A stretch of DNA of 64,000 nucleotides from Roseicyclus salinarum (GCF_029624655.1 NZ_JARRSA010000002.1:1-64000); one strand, 5' to 3'. Positions 8,417 through 19,778 are shown, counted from the stretch's first letter. Program-made: numbers and translations. The notes: generated by a model from the letters alone, not told the origin.

Positions 8417-8886
8417 AGTTCAAGGTTGCCGAGGATGTCGAGGCGCCGCTGTCCTGGACCTGGGCAGGGTTCACCGATTTCTCCGCCGTGGAGGCCGACA
8501 TCCGCGCCCGCGACGCCGACCTTGAGCGCGTCGATGGCTGGCAGGTGGCGCGGCCGGGCGCGGCGTGGCGCGGATCGGTTCCCGTGCAGGGCAGGGCGCA
8601 GCCGATCGAGGCCCGCATCACGACCTTCGCGCCCGAGGAGGCGATCGTCATCGAAAGCCGGGTGGGCGGCATGGCCTGCACCTACGAGATGACGCTCGCG
8701 CCGCTTCCGGACGGCATGACCCGGGTTTCCATCGTGCTGGAGCTCAGGGCATCGACCATGTCCGCCCGGCTGATGCTCCAGACGCTGAAGCTTGCGCGGC
8801 GGCGCGCGATGCGGCGCATCGAGGGCGCGCTGGTGCGGCAGGGCCAGACGGTCGAGCGCGCCTGGGCCGCGCGGAGTTCGGGCTAG
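8413..8886 (+). CDS. SRPBCC (START-like) family protein
   Basis: A 157-residue soluble protein beginning MKFKVAEDVEAPLSWTWAGF. The pattern of an opening beta strand, a short helix (SAVEADIRARDADLE) and further strands fits the polyketide-cyclase/dehydrase branch of the SRPBCC fold, which binds hydrophobic ligands in a deep pocket. It ends in a basic helix (LKLARRRAMRRIEGAL). It overlaps nudC by four bases, and this pairing suggests co-expression without revealing a function. Its TAG stop and that of the opposite gene share the palindrome CTAG, so the two coding regions overlap by four bases tail to tail. Confidence 0.8.
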   Translation: MKFKVAEDVEAPLSWTWAGFTDFSAVEADIRARDADLERVDGWQVARPGAAWRGSVPVQGRAQPIEARITTFAPEEAIVIESRVGGMACTYEMTLAPLPDGMTRVSIVLELRASTMSARLMLQTLKLARRRAMRRIEGALVRQGQTVERAWAARSSG

Positions 8887-9833
8887 GGCTGGGTCGGCCC
8901 GGCCTTGCGCTGGCGGGCGCGCTCGAGGCCGAGCTGGCGTTCGCGCAGGATGATGGCGACGCCCGCCACGACGATCATCGCCGCCCCGATCAGCATCGTG
9001 CGCGTCGGTATCTCGGAGAAGACGGTGTAGCCCACGACGATCGCCAGCAGCATCGAGGTGTATTCGAACGGCGCGATCAGCGACGCGTCGGCATGGCGGT
9101 AGGACGAGGTCAGCAGGATCTGACCCACCCCGCCCAGCACTCCGGCCAGCATGAGAAGCGCGAAAGCCCAGGCCGGCGGCATGGTCCAGCCCCAGGGCAG
9201 CGTCAGAAGCGACAGACCGCTGGCCGTCAGCGAGAAATAGAACACGATGGCCGAGGTGCTTTCGGTCTGCACCATCTTGCGTACGAAGACCTGGGCGAGC
9301 GCCGCACAGACCGCCGCGAGCAGGACGACGATGGCGCCCAGCGTCTCGCCGGTGCCCACCGTCTCGGGATCGACCTCGAGGCGGGGCGACAGCACCACGA
9401 GCACGCCGGCAAGCCCCAGTGCGACCATGCTCAGGCGGAAGGCGCGCACCTGCTCGCCGAGGAACATGGCCGCGAAGACCACGACGAGGATCGGCGCCGC
9501 GTAGCCGATGGCCGTGACCTCCGGCAGCGGAAGCAGGCCGAGGCCCGTGAAGCTGAGGCCCATCGCGCTGGTTCCCACGAGGCCGCGCCAGACGTGCGAC
9601 ATCGGGTTCGCCGTCCTGAGGCCGGTATGCAGTTCGTGCCGCATGGCGAGCCATGCCACGATCACCGGCACCGCGAAGGCCGAGCGGAAGAACACCGCCT
9701 GCCCGGGCGGCACGATGTCGGAGGTCGCCTTGATGAGGGCCGACATGGCCACGAAGATGCAGACCGACCCGATCTTGAGCGCGATGCCGCGCAGCGGGTT
9801 GATCTGGGGCAGGGACGGCGCGCTGTCGGTCAT
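8883..9833 (-). CDS. DMT-superfamily permease (EamA domains)
   Basis: A 316-residue membrane protein with about ten hydrophobic helices arranged as two EamA repeats. The first repeat ends near LSFTGLGLLPLPEVTAIGYAAPI, with the usual polar residues in helix 3-4, and the second near LIAPFEYTSMLLAIVVGYTVFSE. This is the drug/metabolite transporter fold, often an exporter of amino acids, purines or related metabolites. The C-terminus is cytoplasmic and basic (RERQLGLERARQRKAG). It is transcribed just downstream of pheA (19 bp gap), so co-transcription with phenylalanine synthesis is possible. Substrate unknown. Confidence 0.88.
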   Translation of the reverse strand: MTDSAPSLPQINPLRGIALKIGSVCIFVAMSALIKATSDIVPPGQAVFFRSAFAVPVIVAWLAMRHELHTGLRTANPMSHVWRGLVGTSAMGLSFTGLGLLPLPEVTAIGYAAPILVVVFAAMFLGEQVRAFRLSMVALGLAGVLVVLSPRLEVDPETVGTGETLGAIVVLLAAVCAALAQVFVRKMVQTESTSAIVFYFSLTASGLSLLTLPWGWTMPPAWAFALLMLAGVLGGVGQILLTSSYRHADASLIAPFEYTSMLLAIVVGYTVFSEIPTRTMLIGAAMIVVAGVAIILRERQLGLERARQRKAGPTQP

Positions 9834-9852
9834 CTGGATCCGGCGGAGGGGG

Positions 9853-10683
9853 TCAGTCCCGCGCGGGATCGGCGGGATACGTCCCCAGCACCTTCAGGTA
9901 ACTGGTGAAATAGTCCAGCTCTTCCAGCGCGCGGCGCACCGGCGCGTCGTCGGGATGGCCTTCGATGTCGGCGTAGAACTGCGTCGCGGTGAAGGAGCCG
10001 TCGACCATGTAGGACTCCAGCTTGGTCATGTTGACGCCGTTCGTGGCGAACCCGCCCATCGCCTTGTAGAGCGCGGCGGGGATGTTGCGGACGCGGAACA
10101 CGAAGGTCGTCATCATGTGCTCGGCGCGGCGCGTCATGTCGGGCTCGCGCGCCATGATCAGGAAGCGCGTCGTGTTGGTGTCGTGATCCTCGATGTGCCG
10201 CGCGAGGGTGTCGAGGCCGTAGATCTCGCCCGCGAGTTCGGACGCGAGCGCCGCCTTCGCGCGGTCGCCCCACTCGGCCACGTCGCGGGCGGCACGCGCG
10301 TTGTCGGGGCTGACGCGCCCGGTGATGCCGCGCTCGCGCAGGAAGCGCGCGCATTGCGGCAGAAGCACGAGGTGGGACCACGCCTCCTTCACGTCCGCGA
10401 TCGTCGCGCCCGGCACACCGAGCAGGTTGATGTGAACCCGAACGAAGGCCTCGTCGACGATGTGCAGCCCGGATTCGGGAAGCAGGCGGTGGATGTCCGC
10501 AACGCGCCCGTATGTAGTGTTCTCGACCGGCACCATCGCCTGCAGCGCGCGGCCCTCGCGCACCGCGTCGATCGTCGCCTCGAATGTCGGGCAGGGCAGC
10601 GCCTCGAGCTGCGGGCGGGCGGCGTGACAGGCCTGGTGCGAGTATGCGCCGGGCTCTCCCTGGAAGGCGATGCGGGTCGTCAT
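9853..10683 (-). CDS. pheA: Prephenate dehydratase
   Basis: A 276-residue enzyme that converts prephenate to phenylpyruvate, the committed step to phenylalanine. The start MTTRIAFQGEPGAYSHQA at 10683 is the family's usual beginning; a longer upstream frame is rejected. The type 2 periplasmic-like catalytic lobes include PVENTTYGRV and the TRF motif in NTTRFLIMA. A C-terminal ACT domain (about residues 195-270, TTFVFRVRNIPAALYKAMG onward) would bind phenylalanine for feedback control, though the usual ESRP motif reads ESYM. There is no fused chorismate mutase, as in many alphaproteobacteria. It is divergent from the cytochrome c gene. Confidence 0.94.
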   Translation of the reverse strand: MTTRIAFQGEPGAYSHQACHAARPQLEALPCPTFEATIDAVREGRALQAMVPVENTTYGRVADIHRLLPESGLHIVDEAFVRVHINLLGVPGATIADVKEAWSHLVLLPQCARFLRERGITGRVSPDNARAARDVAEWGDRAKAALASELAGEIYGLDTLARHIEDHDTNTTRFLIMAREPDMTRRAEHMMTTFVFRVRNIPAALYKAMGGFATNGVNMTKLESYMVDGSFTATQFYADIEGHPDDAPVRRALEELDYFTSYLKVLGTYPADPARD

Positions 10684-10792
10684 GGGGCAACCATCCGTGA
10701 CACTTGGGCGTTCTGTCGCGCTCCCTACACCTTGCCTCCGCCCGTGGAAACACCATACATACCCGCGAAATCGCGAACGAAGTGGGTGAGCC

Positions 10793-11314
10793 ATGCTTGA
10801 TACGATGACCGTCACCAAGGCCTTCGGCGCCCTTTGCGGGGCGCTCCTCGTCTTCCTGCTGGGGGGCTGGGCGGCGGAGAGCCTTTACCATGTCGACCGG
10901 CCCGAGGATCAGGCGCGCGGCTACGTCATTATCGACGAGAACGCCCCGGCCGACGACGCGCCCGAGGAAGAGGTGGTCGAGGTCGCCTTTGCCGACGTTT
11001 ACGCCAGCGCCGACCCCGCCGCCGGCGAACGCCTGTGGCGCCAGTGCCAGGCCTGCCACGCGCTGCAGCAGGGCCAGAACGGCGTCGGGCCCTACCTCTA
11101 CGGGGTCGTCGGGCGGGACAAGGCGGCCGTGGACGGCTTCAGCTACTCCGACGCTCTGTCGTCGATGGAGGGCGACTGGACGCCCGAGAACCTGTCGGGC
11201 TTCATCGAGAACCCCCGCGAGTATGCGCCCGGAACGGCGATGTCCTACGCGGGGATGCGCGACGTCGAGGATCGGGCGAACCTGATCGCCTACCTCGCCA
11301 CGATCGGCGAGTAA
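10793..11314 (+). CDS. Membrane-anchored class I cytochrome c (cytochrome cy-like)
   Basis: A 173-residue electron carrier. An uncleaved N-terminal helix (residues 10-30) anchors it in the inner membrane. An acidic proline- and alanine-rich linker (about 45-70) follows, then a cytochrome c domain with the haem site C85-QAC-H89 and a likely axial Met at M150 (GTAMSYAG). The helix-linker-haem layout matches cytochrome cy of Rhodobacter, which links the bc1 complex to terminal oxidases. The cbb3 oxidase 10 kb away is a plausible partner. A perfect hairpin follows the gene. Confidence 0.92.
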   Translation: MLDTMTVTKAFGALCGALLVFLLGGWAAESLYHVDRPEDQARGYVIIDENAPADDAPEEEVVEVAFADVYASADPAAGERLWRQCQACHALQQGQNGVGPYLYGVVGRDKAAVDGFSYSDALSSMEGDWTPENLSGFIENPREYAPGTAMSYAGMRDVEDRANLIAYLATIGE

Positions 11315-11340
11315 TCCGCCGAGCCGCCACCGATCGCATG

Positions 11341-11367
11341 AAGGCCGCGCCGTCTATGCGCGGCCTT
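11341..11367 (+). terminator. Hairpin after the cytochrome c gene
   Basis: AAGGCCGCGC (11341-11350) pairs exactly with GCGCGGCCTT (11358-11367) around a 7-base loop, 26 bp after the stop. Only a weak T stretch follows (TTCGGTCGTTT), so termination may be partial. Confidence 0.65.
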
Positions 11368-11514
11368 CGGTCGTTTCGGGCGGGACTGTCGCGCGGCGAA
11401 TCCCGCGTTCACCCGCCGATCACGCAATCTCGTCTTGAACCGTGGCGGGGGTGGTCTCTAACGTGATCCGGCCCACATGTAGGGACACAGCCCCGGACGA
11501 GCTTGGAGACCCCG

Positions 11515-13461
11515 ATGCAAGATCTCCCATTCCCCCCCGCGCCGCTGCCCGTCGCGGCCATCGCCGCACGGCGCATGCCCCCCGCGCCGCGCCTCGCCGC
11601 TCTTCCGCTTGTGGGCGCCGCCGCGCTCTGGGCGATCGCGGCGCTTCCCGCGCCCGCGCAGCAGGACGACACGCTTGTCGTGACGCACGCGGTGGCGACC
11701 TTCGGGCTCGAGGATCTGACCTATCCCGCCGACTTCGCGCATCTTTCCTACGTCAACCCCGATGCCCCGCGGGGCGGGGAGATGTCGCTGTCGTGGTCCA
11801 GCGCGGGCGGGTCGTTCGACTCGATGCATCCCTACACGAACCAGGGCAACCCGGCGGTCCTGTCCTCGATCTTCTTCGAGTCGATGCTGGAGGGGACGCT
11901 CGACACGATCGGCGAGTCCTACTGCCTGCTGTGCGAGACCATCGCCTACCCCGAGGACAAGTCCTACGTCATCTTCACGATCCGCGAGAACGCGCGCTTT
12001 TCCGACGGCACGCCGGTGACGGCCGACGACGCGTTGTTTTCCTACGAGATCCTGCGTGACGAGGGCCTGCCGTCGTTCCGCGCCAACCTGCCCAACACGA
12101 TCGACAGCGCCACCGTCCTCGACGAGCGGCGCATCCGTTTCGACTTCAACCCCGAAAGCCAGGTGCGCGGACGGATCGAGGCGGCCGGCGGGCTTCCCGT
12201 GTTCAGCCGCCAGAGCCACGTCGACAGCGGCCGCGACTTCGACGAAAGCCGGCTGGAGCCGCTCGTGGGGTCGGGGCCCTACATCCTCGGTGACGTCGAT
12301 CCCGGCCGCTCGACCGTGTTCGAGCGCGACCCCGACTACTGGGGCTGGGACCTGCCGATCAACCAGGGTCGGCACAACTTCGATTCGATCCGGGTCGAAT
12401 ACTACGCCGACGCCATCGCGGCCTTCGAAGGCTTCACCGCTGGCAACTACATGTTCCGGCAAGAGAACTCCTCGCAGAACTGGGCCACGAGCTACGATTT
12501 CCCGCGCCTGCGCCAGGGGATCGTCATCCGCGAGGACATCCCTCAGGGCCTGATCGCGAGCGGCCAGTCCTTCGTGTTCAACCTGCGCCGCGAGAAGTTC
12601 CAGGACCCCCGCGTCCGCGAGGCCATCGCGCTGATGTTCAACTTCGAATGGACGAACCAGACGCTGTTCTACGGGCTCTATTCGCCGATCGACAGTTTCT
12701 GGGAGAACACGCATCTGGAGGCCGAGGGGATCGCGCCGCCCGAGGAATTGGCGGTGCTGGAGCCGTTGCGCGGCCTTCTGCCCGACGAGGTCTTCACCGA
12801 ACCGCCCTTCGCGACGCCCGCATCCGACCCCGACCGGACCTTCGACCGGCGTCAGGCGCGGCGCGCGACGCAGCTTCTGCAGGAGGCGGGGTGGACGCCC
12901 GGCGACGACGGGATGCTGCGCAACGAGGCCGGCCAGACGCTCGAGGTGGAATTCCTCAACGCGGGCCCGCTGTTCGACCGCATCATCAACCCCTACGTCG
13001 AGAACCTGCGCGCCATCGGCATCGACGCGCGCATGAACCGCGTGGACGGCGCGCAGATGAGCCAGCGCCAGCGCAACGCGGACTTCGACATCCTGACCGA
13101 CCATTACCCGATGAGCTACGAGCCCGGCACGAGCCTCAGGCAGTATTTCGGCACCCTCGGGGCGGACGAGGCGCTGTTCAACGTGGCCGGGCTGGCCGAC
13201 GAAGGCGTGGACCGCCTGCTCGAGACGGTGATCCGCGCCGAGACCCGGGAGGAGATGGAGGTGGCGACGCGCGCGCTCGACCGCGTGCTGCGCGCCCATC
13301 GCATCCGAGTGCCGCAATGGTTCAACGACAGCTCCTGGGTGGCCTACTACAACCACTACCGCCACCCCGAGGTTCTGCCCCCCTACGGCATCGGCTATCT
13401 CGACTTCTGGTGGGTGGACCCCGAGGCTGCGGCCGAGCTGCGCGAACAAGGCGTGCTCTGA
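11515..13461 (+). CDS. yejA: Oligopeptide/microcin C-type ABC transporter binding protein
   Basis: A 648-residue periplasmic binding protein of the SBP_bac_5 family, first gene of yejABEF. The ATG at 11515 is chosen because GGAG lies just upstream. The long leader holds an arginine pair and a hydrophobic stretch ending ALPAPA-QQ, so cleavage near residue 49 is likely. YejA features include the early HAVATFGLEDLTYPADF segment, NPDAPRGGEMSLSW, and the ending DFWWVDPEAAAELREQGVL. YejABEF takes up peptides, and in enterobacteria it also takes up microcin C. The ring of four genes with 0-6 bp gaps supports one operon. Confidence 0.94.
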   Translation: MQDLPFPPAPLPVAAIAARRMPPAPRLAALPLVGAAALWAIAALPAPAQQDDTLVVTHAVATFGLEDLTYPADFAHLSYVNPDAPRGGEMSLSWSSAGGSFDSMHPYTNQGNPAVLSSIFFESMLEGTLDTIGESYCLLCETIAYPEDKSYVIFTIRENARFSDGTPVTADDALFSYEILRDEGLPSFRANLPNTIDSATVLDERRIRFDFNPESQVRGRIEAAGGLPVFSRQSHVDSGRDFDESRLEPLVGSGPYILGDVDPGRSTVFERDPDYWGWDLPINQGRHNFDSIRVEYYADAIAAFEGFTAGNYMFRQENSSQNWATSYDFPRLRQGIVIREDIPQGLIASGQSFVFNLRREKFQDPRVREAIALMFNFEWTNQTLFYGLYSPIDSFWENTHLEAEGIAPPEELAVLEPLRGLLPDEVFTEPPFATPASDPDRTFDRRQARRATQLLQEAGWTPGDDGMLRNEAGQTLEVEFLNAGPLFDRIINPYVENLRAIGIDARMNRVDGAQMSQRQRNADFDILTDHYPMSYEPGTSLRQYFGTLGADEALFNVAGLADEGVDRLLETVIRAETREEMEVATRALDRVLRAHRIRVPQWFNDSSWVAYYNHYRHPEVLPPYGIGYLDFWWVDPEAAAELREQGVL

Positions 13462-13467
13462 CCCGGC

Positions 13468-14619
13468 ATGGGAGCCTACATCCTCAGACGCATCGCCCTC
13501 ATGATCCCCACGCTGCTGGGGATCATGGTCGTGAACTTCGCCCTGACGCAATTCGTGCCCGGCGGCCCGATCGAGCAGGTTCTGGCCCAGCTCGAGGGTG
13601 AGGGGGACGCCTTCGCCGGCATCTCGGGGGCCGGCAACGAGGCCGACACCGCCTCGGAAATCGACGACAGCTACCAGGGCGCGCGGGGCCTGCCGCCGCA
13701 GTTCCTCGACGAGTTGCGGGTGCAGTTCAACTTCGCCCGCATCGTCTGCGAGGAGGGGTTCACCGGCGAACCCGATCTCGACGCCGAGGGCTGCGTGGCC
13801 GAGGACATTCCCGGTCTCGAACGCTTCGGCCTGATGATGTGGGACTACATCCGCTTCGATTTCGGCGAGAGCTATTTCCGCTCGATCTCGGTGATCGAGC
13901 TGGTGGCCGAAAAGCTGCCGGTGTCGATCACGCTCGGGCTGTGGTCCACGGTGATCGCCTATCTCGTGTCGATCCCGCTCGGCATCCGCAAGGCGGTGCG
14001 CGACGGGACGCGGTTCGACACGGTGACGTCCGGCCTGATCATCGTGGCCTACGCGATACCGGGTTTCCTGTTCGCGATCCTTCTCCTGGTGCTGTTTGCG
14101 GGCGGATCGTATTTCCAGGTCTTCCCGCTCAGGGGCCTCACGTCCGACAACTGGGAAGAATTGAGCCTTCTGGGCAAGGTGGGCGACTATTTCTGGCACA
14201 TCACGCTGCCGGTCCTGGCCTCGACGATCTCGGCCTTCGCGACGCTGACGCTTCTGACGAAGAACAGCTTTCTCGACGAGATAAAGAAGCAGTACGTCAT
14301 GACGGCCAAGGCCAAGGGCCTGAAGGAAAGCCGCGTGCTTTACGGGCACGTCTTCCGCAACGCGATGCTGATCGTCATCGCGGGCTTCCCGGCCGTCTTC
14401 GTCGGCGTCTTCTTCGGCGGCTCCCTGATCATCGAGACGATCTTCTCGCTCGACGGGCTGGGTCGGCTCGCCTTCGAGGCTGCGGTGACGCGGGACTATC
14501 CGGTGATCTTCGGAACGCTCTTCGTCTTCGGGCTTATCGGCCTTCTGGTGAACATCGTCTCGGACCTGATGTATGTCTGGATCGACCCGCGCATCGACTT
14601 CGAGACGCGGGAGACCTGA
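13468..14619 (+). CDS. yejB: Peptide ABC transporter permease YejB
   Basis: A 383-residue inner-membrane permease. It begins [20 protein letters not shown], the usual DppB-type start helix, and has the large periplasmic insertion between the first two helices (about residues 38-125) that marks YejB. The EAA loop is near [23 protein letters not shown] in its reading order. It ends with [16 protein letters not shown], typical of the group. It starts six bases after yejA and is followed by yejE four bases on. It pairs with YejE to form the membrane channel. Confidence 0.95.
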   Translation: MGAYILRRIALMIPTLLGIMVVNFALTQFVPGGPIEQVLAQLEGEGDAFAGISGAGNEADTASEIDDSYQGARGLPPQFLDELRVQFNFARIVCEEGFTGEPDLDAEGCVAEDIPGLERFGLMMWDYIRFDFGESYFRSISVIELVAEKLPVSITLGLWSTVIAYLVSIPLGIRKAVRDGTRFDTVTSGLIIVAYAIPGFLFAILLLVLFAGGSYFQVFPLRGLTSDNWEELSLLGKVGDYFWHITLPVLASTISAFATLTLLTKNSFLDEIKKQYVMTAKAKGLKESRVLYGHVFRNAMLIVIAGFPAVFVGVFFGGSLIIETIFSLDGLGRLAFEAAVTRDYPVIFGTLFVFGLIGLLVNIVSDLMYVWIDPRIDFETRET

Positions 14620-14623
14620 GCCG

Positions 14624-15912
14624 ATGGCCCGTCCCGATCCCCGCCCGGAAGACGAGGCGCATCCCGCGCGCCCCCGGATCGACCCCGAGCCCGGCCTGCG
14701 CCCGACGCCGCCGCTGGTGACGCCGCCGCCGAGGCGCGGCTGGCTTTCGCCGCTCAACAGGCGCCGCTGGGACAACTTCAAGGCCAACCGACGCGCCTAC
14801 TGGTCGCTGTGGATCTTCGCGCTGCTCTACGGCCTGAGCCTGTTCGCCGAGGTCATCGCCAACGACAAACCGATCCTCGTGCAATACCAGGGCGGCTATT
14901 ACACGCCGATCTGGAACTTCTATCCCGAGACCGCGTTCGGCGGCGATTTCAGGACCGAGGCCGTCTACCGCGACGTCGAGGTGCGATGCCTCATCATCTC
15001 GGGCGGGCTGGACGATTGCTGGGACGACCCCGAGGGCGTCATCGAGCAGGTCGAGGAGACGGGCACCTTCGACGGCGTGGAAGTAAGCCAGGGCTGGCTC
15101 TTGTGGCCGCCGATCCCCTACAGTTACAACACGGTCAACGACCTCGGCCGGTCCGCGCCCTCGCCGCCGGACGCTGACCACTGGCTCGGCACCGACGACA
15201 CCGCGCGCGACGTGCTGGCGCGCGTGATCTACGGCTTCCGCCTCTCGGTCAGCTTCGCGCTCGTCGTGACGTTCCTGACCTCGGTGATCGGCATCGCGGC
15301 GGGCGCGGCGCAGGGCTATTACGGGGGCCTGCTGGACCTCGTGTTCCAGCGCGTCATCGAGATATGGAATTCGACCCCCAGCCTCTACATCATCATCATC
15401 ATATCGGCGATCTTCACGATGGACTTCTGGCTCCTCGTGTTCCTGATGGTGCTGTTCGGATGGACCGGCCTGGTGGGCGTGGTGCGGGCGGAATTCCTGC
15501 GCGGCCGGAACTACGAATACGTCAGGGCCGCGCGCGCGCTGGGCGTGGGCAACGGCACGATCATGTTCCGCCACGTCCTGCCGAACGCGATGGTCGCGAC
15601 GCTGACCTTCCTGCCCTTCATCGTCACCGGAACGATCGGCGCGCTCGCCTCGCTCGACTTCCTCGGCTTCGGCCTGCCGTCCTCGGCGCCGTCGCTGGGC
15701 GAGATGACGCTGCAGGCCAAGAACAACCTTCAGGCGCCGTGGCTCGCCTTCACCGCCTTCTTCACCTTCGCCATCATGCTGTCGCTGCTTGTCTTCGTTT
15801 TCGAGGGCGTGCGCGACGCCTTCGACCCGCGCAAGACGTTCTCGGGCGCCGGGGACGCCGGCGAGCCCGAGGGCGAAGAGGCAGGGGCCATGCTGCAGGA
15901 GGAGGGCAAGAC

Positions 15913-15916
<4 letters not shown>
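14624..15916 (+). CDS. yejE: Peptide ABC transporter permease YejE
   Basis: A 430-residue inner-membrane permease, the partner of YejB. The ATG at 14624 is used; the frame is open further upstream but that would overlap yejB. A proline-rich cytoplasmic N-terminus (residues 1-45) precedes LSPLNRRRWDNFKANRRAYWSL, the usual YejE opening. A long periplasmic loop follows, then five helices and the EAA loop RAARALGVGNGTIMFRHVLPNA. The C-terminal tail past FDPRKTF is acidic and longer than usual. The TGA stop overlaps the GTG start of yejF. Confidence 0.95.
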
Positions 15917-17517
<1,601 letters not shown>

Positions 17518-17535
17518 GACGGCGATCCGGGCGGT

Positions 17536-18891
17536 TCAGAACGCGGCCGAGTGCCCTTCGGCCCGCATCTCGTAGCTGTCGAACGCGCGCGCGATCATCC
17601 GGGCGAGGGGGCGTCCCTCCTCGGTGATCTCGAATCCCGTGACCGTCGTGCGGGTCATGTCGGGAAAGGCCCTGTCAACTTCGCCATACATCTGGAGGAT
17701 CTTCTCGCGGTCGACGCCGAACTCCTCGACGATTGGCGCGGTCTCGATGGCGAAGTCGCACAGAAGCATCTCGATCATCCGCGACCGCCACTTGTCCTCG
17801 CCCTTGAAGACGTGGCCGCGCCCGGTCGCCATCTCGCCCTCGCGCACCGCGGCCTGGTATTGCGCCGTGCCGCTCGCGTTCTGCGCGTAGCCTTGCGGAA
17901 AGCGCGAGATGGCCGAGGCGCCGAGGCCGATCAGCACGTCGCAGGTGTCGTCGGTGTAGCCCTGGAAGTTCCGGCGCAGGTGCCCGGTCCTTGCCGCGAC
18001 GGCCATCGAATCAGAGGGGCGCGCGAAGTGGTCGATGCCGATCTCGTCATAACCGTCCCACAGGAACAGCCGCCGCGCGGTGTGGAAGAGGTGGAGCCGT
18101 TCCTCGGGTGTCGGCAGCGCCTCGGTCGGGATCATGGACTGCCGCTTGGCCATCCAAGGCACATGCGCATACCCGTAAAGCGCGACCCGGTCGGGAGACA
18201 GCGAAAGCAGCATTTGCACGCTTTCCGCGATCCGCGACTGGTTCTGGTGCGGCAGCCCGTAGAGGATGTCGGCATTGAGCGAGCGGATGCCGTGGGCGCG
18301 CAGAGCCTCCACCGCCTGCCGCGTCACTTCGTAGCCCTGGATCCGGCCGATGGTCTTCTGGATATCCTCGTCGAAATCCTGAACGCCGATCGAGGCGCGG
18401 TTCATGCCCATGGCCGCCAGCGCGTCGAGGCGCGCCTCGTCGATCTCGTTGGGGTCTATCTCGACCGAGAACTCGGCGCCGTCCGCAAGCGGCATCGCCT
18501 CGAAGATCCGGCCTGCCAGCGCCTTCATCTGGTCGGGCTGCAGCAGCGTCGGCGTGCCGCCGCCCCAGTGCAGCCGCGCGATCGTGACGCCGCGGGGCAG
18601 GGCCGCCTCGAGGTTGGCGATCTCCTGCCTCAGGGTCTCGACATAGGCCCTTACCGGCTCGTCCGAGCGCGTTCCCTGCGTGCGGCAGGCGCAGAACCAG
18701 CACAGGCGTCGGCAGAACGGCACATGGATGTAAACCGAGATGGACGATCCCTCGGGAATCGCCTCAACCCATTGGCGGAAAACCGCGCCCGTGACATCGT
18801 TCGAGAACTTTGTCGCGGGCGGATAACTGGTGTAGCGCGGCACTTTGGCGTCGAAGAGGCCGAGGCGGCGAAGTTGCGTAAGATGCTCCAT
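17536..18891 (-). CDS. hemN: Oxygen-independent coproporphyrinogen III oxidase
   Basis: A 451-residue radical SAM enzyme that decarboxylates coproporphyrinogen III to protoporphyrinogen IX without oxygen. The cluster motif is C60-RRL-C64-WF-C67-A-C69, the CxxxCxxCxC form that marks true HemN as opposed to HemW. GGGTPT and the substrate-region residues of the first domain are present, and the C-terminal HemN domain is complete. It diverges from fnrL across an 83-bp gap holding a perfect FNR box, so oxygen-dependent control is expected. The aerobic counterpart hemF is at 31.4 kb. Confidence 0.96.
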   Translation of the reverse strand: MEHLTQLRRLGLFDAKVPRYTSYPPATKFSNDVTGAVFRQWVEAIPEGSSISVYIHVPFCRRLCWFCACRTQGTRSDEPVRAYVETLRQEIANLEAALPRGVTIARLHWGGGTPTLLQPDQMKALAGRIFEAMPLADGAEFSVEIDPNEIDEARLDALAAMGMNRASIGVQDFDEDIQKTIGRIQGYEVTRQAVEALRAHGIRSLNADILYGLPHQNQSRIAESVQMLLSLSPDRVALYGYAHVPWMAKRQSMIPTEALPTPEERLHLFHTARRLFLWDGYDEIGIDHFARPSDSMAVAARTGHLRRNFQGYTDDTCDVLIGLGASAISRFPQGYAQNASGTAQYQAAVREGEMATGRGHVFKGEDKWRSRMIEMLLCDFAIETAPIVEEFGVDREKILQMYGEVDRAFPDMTRTTVTGFEITEEGRPLARMIARAFDSYEMRAEGHSAAF

Positions 18892-18927
18892 TATATTACT
18901 ACTAGAGGTAGAACGCGCACCCTCACT

Positions 18928-18941
18928 TTGATGTGGATCAA
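18928..18941. promoter_or_regulatory. FNR/FnrL box between hemN and fnrL
   Basis: TTGATGTGGATCAA is a perfect TTGAT-N4-ATCAA dyad. It sits 37 bp before the hemN start and 34 bp before the fnrL start, so it can act on both genes. Autoregulation of fnrL and control of hemN are inferred from position. Confidence 0.9.
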
Positions 18942-18974
18942 ATGAGGTCGGTCACCAGTGCCGGAGGACCCGAC

Positions 18975-19721
18975 ATGCCCAGCAAGCAGCTCGCATTCCC
19001 CCAGGCGGATTGCGCCGATTGCCCGATCCGGCATCGCGCCGTCTGCGCGCGCTGCGAGACGGACGAGCTTCAGAAGCTTGAGTCGATCAAATATTACAGA
19101 AGCTACGATGCCGGGCAGACGATCGTCTGGGCGGGCGACAAGATGGATTTCGTCGCCTCGGTCGTCCACGGCGTGGCGTCCCTGACGCAGACGATGGAGG
19201 ATGGCCGCCGCCAGATGGTCGGCCTTCTTCTGCCGTCGGATTTCCTCGGCCGTCCGAACCGCGAATCGGTCGTCTACGACGTCACCGCGACGACGGACCT
19301 GCAGCTTTGCTGCTTCCGCCGGGTGCCCTTCGTGGAGATGATGGACGAAACGCCGCACATCGCGCAGCGGCTGCTGGAGATGACCCTCGACGAACTGGAC
19401 GCCGCGCGGGAGTGGATGCTCCTCCTGGGCCGCAAGACGGCGCGCGAGAAGATCGCGAGCTTCCTGTCGATCATCGCCCGCCGCGACGCGACCTTCAACA
19501 ACACCGGCGGCGCCGGCGAGGTGTTCTTCGACCTGCCCCTGACGCGCGAGGCGATGGCCGATTACCTCGGACTGACGCTCGAGACGGTCAGCCGCCAGAT
19601 GTCGGGCCTGAAGCGCGACGGCGTGATCCGGCTGGAGGGCAAGCGCCACGTCGTGATCCCCGATTTCGACCTGCTGATGGACGAAACCGGCGACGACGCG
19701 GATGGCGGCATCCTGACCTGA
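18975..19721 (+). CDS. fnrL: Crp/Fnr-family oxygen-responsive regulator FnrL
   Basis: A 248-residue transcription factor. The ATG at 18975 follows GGAGGA; a longer frame beginning inside the FNR box is rejected. The N-terminal cysteines C13, C16, C24 and C27 fit the cluster-binding set of FnrL. A cyclic-nucleotide-type beta roll and dimer helix follow. The C-terminal helix-turn-helix contains ETVSR, the E-xx-SR recognition motif specific for TTGAT half-sites. With a [4Fe-4S] cluster it would be active under low oxygen. Likely targets in the window are hemN, itself, the usp gene, ccoNOQP and ccoGHIS. A hairpin terminator follows. Confidence 0.96.
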   Translation: MPSKQLAFPQADCADCPIRHRAVCARCETDELQKLESIKYYRSYDAGQTIVWAGDKMDFVASVVHGVASLTQTMEDGRRQMVGLLLPSDFLGRPNRESVVYDVTATTDLQLCCFRRVPFVEMMDETPHIAQRLLEMTLDELDAAREWMLLLGRKTAREKIASFLSIIARRDATFNNTGGAGEVFFDLPLTREAMADYLGLTLETVSRQMSGLKRDGVIRLEGKRHVVIPDFDLLMDETGDDADGGILT

Positions 19722-19747
19722 GCCCACGCGGCGCCGGCCACGAAAGA

Positions 19748-19778
19748 AACGCCCCGGAGCCTGAGGCTTCGGGGCGTT
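19748..19778. terminator. Hairpin between fnrL and the universal stress protein gene
   Basis: AACGCCCCG (19748-19756) and CGGGGCGTT (19770-19778) pair exactly, with an inner GAGCC/GGCTT extension. It lies between two convergent stops and is followed by TCGTCTTC on the plus strand, so it probably serves fnrL and perhaps both genes. Confidence 0.7.

Noticed and set aside
11458-14787. Open frame of about 1,100 codons on the minus strand opposite yejA and yejB
   Set aside because: It mirrors the codons of the well-supported yej genes, is rich in R, H, D and G as antisense frames of G+C-rich genes are, and has no family resemblance.
18933-18974. Upstream GTG start extending fnrL
   Set aside because: The start lies within the FNR box, and the ATG at 18975 has a GGAGGA site and the normal FnrL N-terminus.
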